Shown here: in pieces, positions 11,855 through 12,871 of the stretch
How the letters are laid out: each line of letters starts with the position of its first letter
Numbering within the stretch: position 1 is the stretch's first letter
NCBI GenBank assembly: GCA_029065305.1
Contig: JAIEIQ010000284.1
Location: 1-12,871 of the forward strand
Length of the DNA stretch: 12,871 nucleotides
Source of the DNA: Oscillospiraceae bacterium
GTDB lineage: Bacteria; Bacillota; Clostridia; Oscillospirales; Oscillospiraceae
Reading direction: 5' to 3'
The notes under the pieces: model-generated
What the model saw: only the letters and a program-made list of their open reading frames with translations
Database searches by the model: none
What the model was told of the DNA's origin: nothing
Made by a program: the position numbers and the translations under genes

Positions 11855-12871
11855 TCAGGAATTCTCCGCCTCAAACTTCTTCAGGAACGCCACCAGAGCC
11901 TCCACGCCGTCCTTGGGCATGGCGTTGTAGGTGGAGGCCCGCAGGCCGCCCACGCTCTTGTGGCCCTTGAGGTTGTCGTAGCCCGCGGCCTTGGTGGCGG
12001 CCACTACCTTGGCATCCAGCTCCTTGTCGCCGGTGACAAAGGGGATGTTCATAAGGGAGCGGGAGTCCTTGTCCACGGTGCCCTTGAACATCTTGGAGCT
12101 GTCCAGGAAATCATACATGACCTTGGCCTTCTCGATATTGATCTTCTCCATGGCCTCCAGCCCGCCGATGCTCTTGAGGTACTTGAACACCTTGCCGCAG
12201 CAGTAGATGGCCCAGCAGTTGGGGGTGTTGTACATGGAGCCGTTGTCGGCGTGGGTCTTGTAGCTCATGTAGAGGGGGGTCTTGGGGTCCAGCTCCGCAT
12301 CGTCGCGGATCAGGTCCTCCCGGATGATGACCACCACCATGCCGGCGGGGCCCACGTTCTTCTGGACGCCGGCGTAGATGAGGCCGTAGTCGGAGACGTT
12401 GCAGGGCTTGGAGAGGAACATGGAGCTCTGGTCGCTGACCAGGACATGGCCCTTGGTGTTGGGCAGCTTGGGCCAGGTCACGCCGTGAATCGTCTCGTTC
12501 TCGCAGATGTACACGTAGTCGGCGTTCTCAGGGATGTCCAGATTGTCACAGTCGGGCACATAGCTGTAGTTGCGGTCCTTGCTGGAGGCTACCACATGGA
12601 CGTCGCCGTACTTCCTGGCCTCGGCAATGGCCTTCTTGGACCATGCGCCGGTCTCCACGTAGCAGGCTACCCCGTTCTTCATCAGGTTCATGGGGATCAT
12701 GGCGAACTGGAGGGTGGCGCCGCCCTGGATAAAGAGCACCTTGTAGTTGTCGGGGATGTGCATCAGGTCCCGCAGGTCCTGCTCCGCCTCGTCAATGATC
12801 TGCTGGTAGACGGGGGAGCGGTGGCTCATCTCCATCACGCACATGCCGGAGCCCCGGTAGTTCATCATCTC
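11855..12871 (-). CDS. serC: Phosphoserine aminotransferase, N-terminus cut by window edge
   Basis: PLP-dependent phosphoserine aminotransferase, converting 3-phosphohydroxypyruvate plus glutamate to phosphoserine, the step after SerA. The visible 338 residues begin with E-M-M-N-Y-R-G-S-G, which in the family lies about 20 residues from the true start, so the start codon is outside the window. Conserved blocks are VMEMSHRSP, VLFIQGGATLQFAMIPMNL, CENETIHGV, VSDQSSMFLSKP (Asp for the PLP ring nitrogen) and AGVQKNVGPAG with the PLP lysine, about residue 170 counted from the Met at 12868. The C-terminal GGLRASTYNAMP is also typical. It forms an operon with serA. serB is not in the window. Confidence 0.96.
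   Translation of the reverse strand, partial: EMMNYRGSGMCVMEMSHRSPVYQQIIDEAEQDLRDLMHIPDNYKVLFIQGGATLQFAMIPMNLMKNGVACYVETGAWSKKAIAEARKYGDVHVVASSKDRNYSYVPDCDNLDIPENADYVYICENETIHGVTWPKLPNTKGHVLVSDQSSMFLSKPCNVSDYGLIYAGVQKNVGPAGMVVVIIREDLIRDDAELDPKTPLYMSYKTHADNGSMYNTPNCWAIYCCGKVFKYLKSIGGLEAMEKINIEKAKVMYDFLDSSKMFKGTVDKDSRSLMNIPFVTGDKELDAKVVAATKAAGYDNLKGHKSVGGLRASTYNAMPKDGVEALVAFLKKFEAENS

Noticed and set aside
1..12871. CRISPR arrays, insertion sequences, tRNA or rRNA genes
   Set aside because: No regularly spaced repeats, transposase motifs with terminal repeats, cloverleaf-type sequences or rRNA segments were seen on either strand.

Overview
The window looks like chromosomal DNA from a high-GC member of the Bacillota, most likely Clostridia of the Oscillospirales type (Flavonifractor/Lawsonibacter-like). 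This is inferred from three things: strongly GC-biased third codon positions, clear AGGAGG-type ribosome binding sites with sigma-A-like promoters, and the Bacillus-type gene order yqhY-nusB-(folD)-xseA-xseB-ispA. I see no insertion sequence, phage gene, tRNA, rRNA or CRISPR array.

Positions 1-3760, minus strand: one probable operon driven by a good promoter at 3731-3759. In transcription order it holds yqhY (Asp23/Gls24 family), nusB, xseA, an alpha/beta hydrolase, xseB and ispA (cut by the window start). It combines transcription antitermination, the two exonuclease VII subunits and isoprenoid chain elongation. folD, which sits before xseA in Bacillus, is absent. The hydrolase sits between the exonuclease VII subunit genes and overlaps both.

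Positions 3760-4800, plus strand: a divergently transcribed cell-wall amidase with an N-terminal signal segment, a stalk-like domain and an Amidase_3 catalytic domain. It ends in a strong hairpin.

Positions 4800-8530: the most distinctive part. A plus-strand regulator carries two GntR-type winged-helix domains in one chain. It converges, across a bidirectional terminator, on a minus-strand operon encoding an L-2-amino-thiazoline-4-carboxylate (ATC) hydrolase-family protein followed by a GPH-family (MelB-like) symporter. The operon's upstream region is AT-rich and holds palindromes and spaced repeats that could be operators. A plausible reading is a regulated uptake and hydrolysis module for an unknown small molecule.

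Positions 8530-10800: a solitary feoA-like gene (plus) with a potentially structured leader converges on a soluble hybrid sensor kinase (PAS-HisKA-HATPase-REC, minus) across a perfect 16-bp terminator stem.

Positions 10800-12871, minus strand: serC (cut by the window end) followed by serA, the first two steps of the phosphorylated serine pathway, ending in a 12-bp hairpin just upstream of the kinase promoter.
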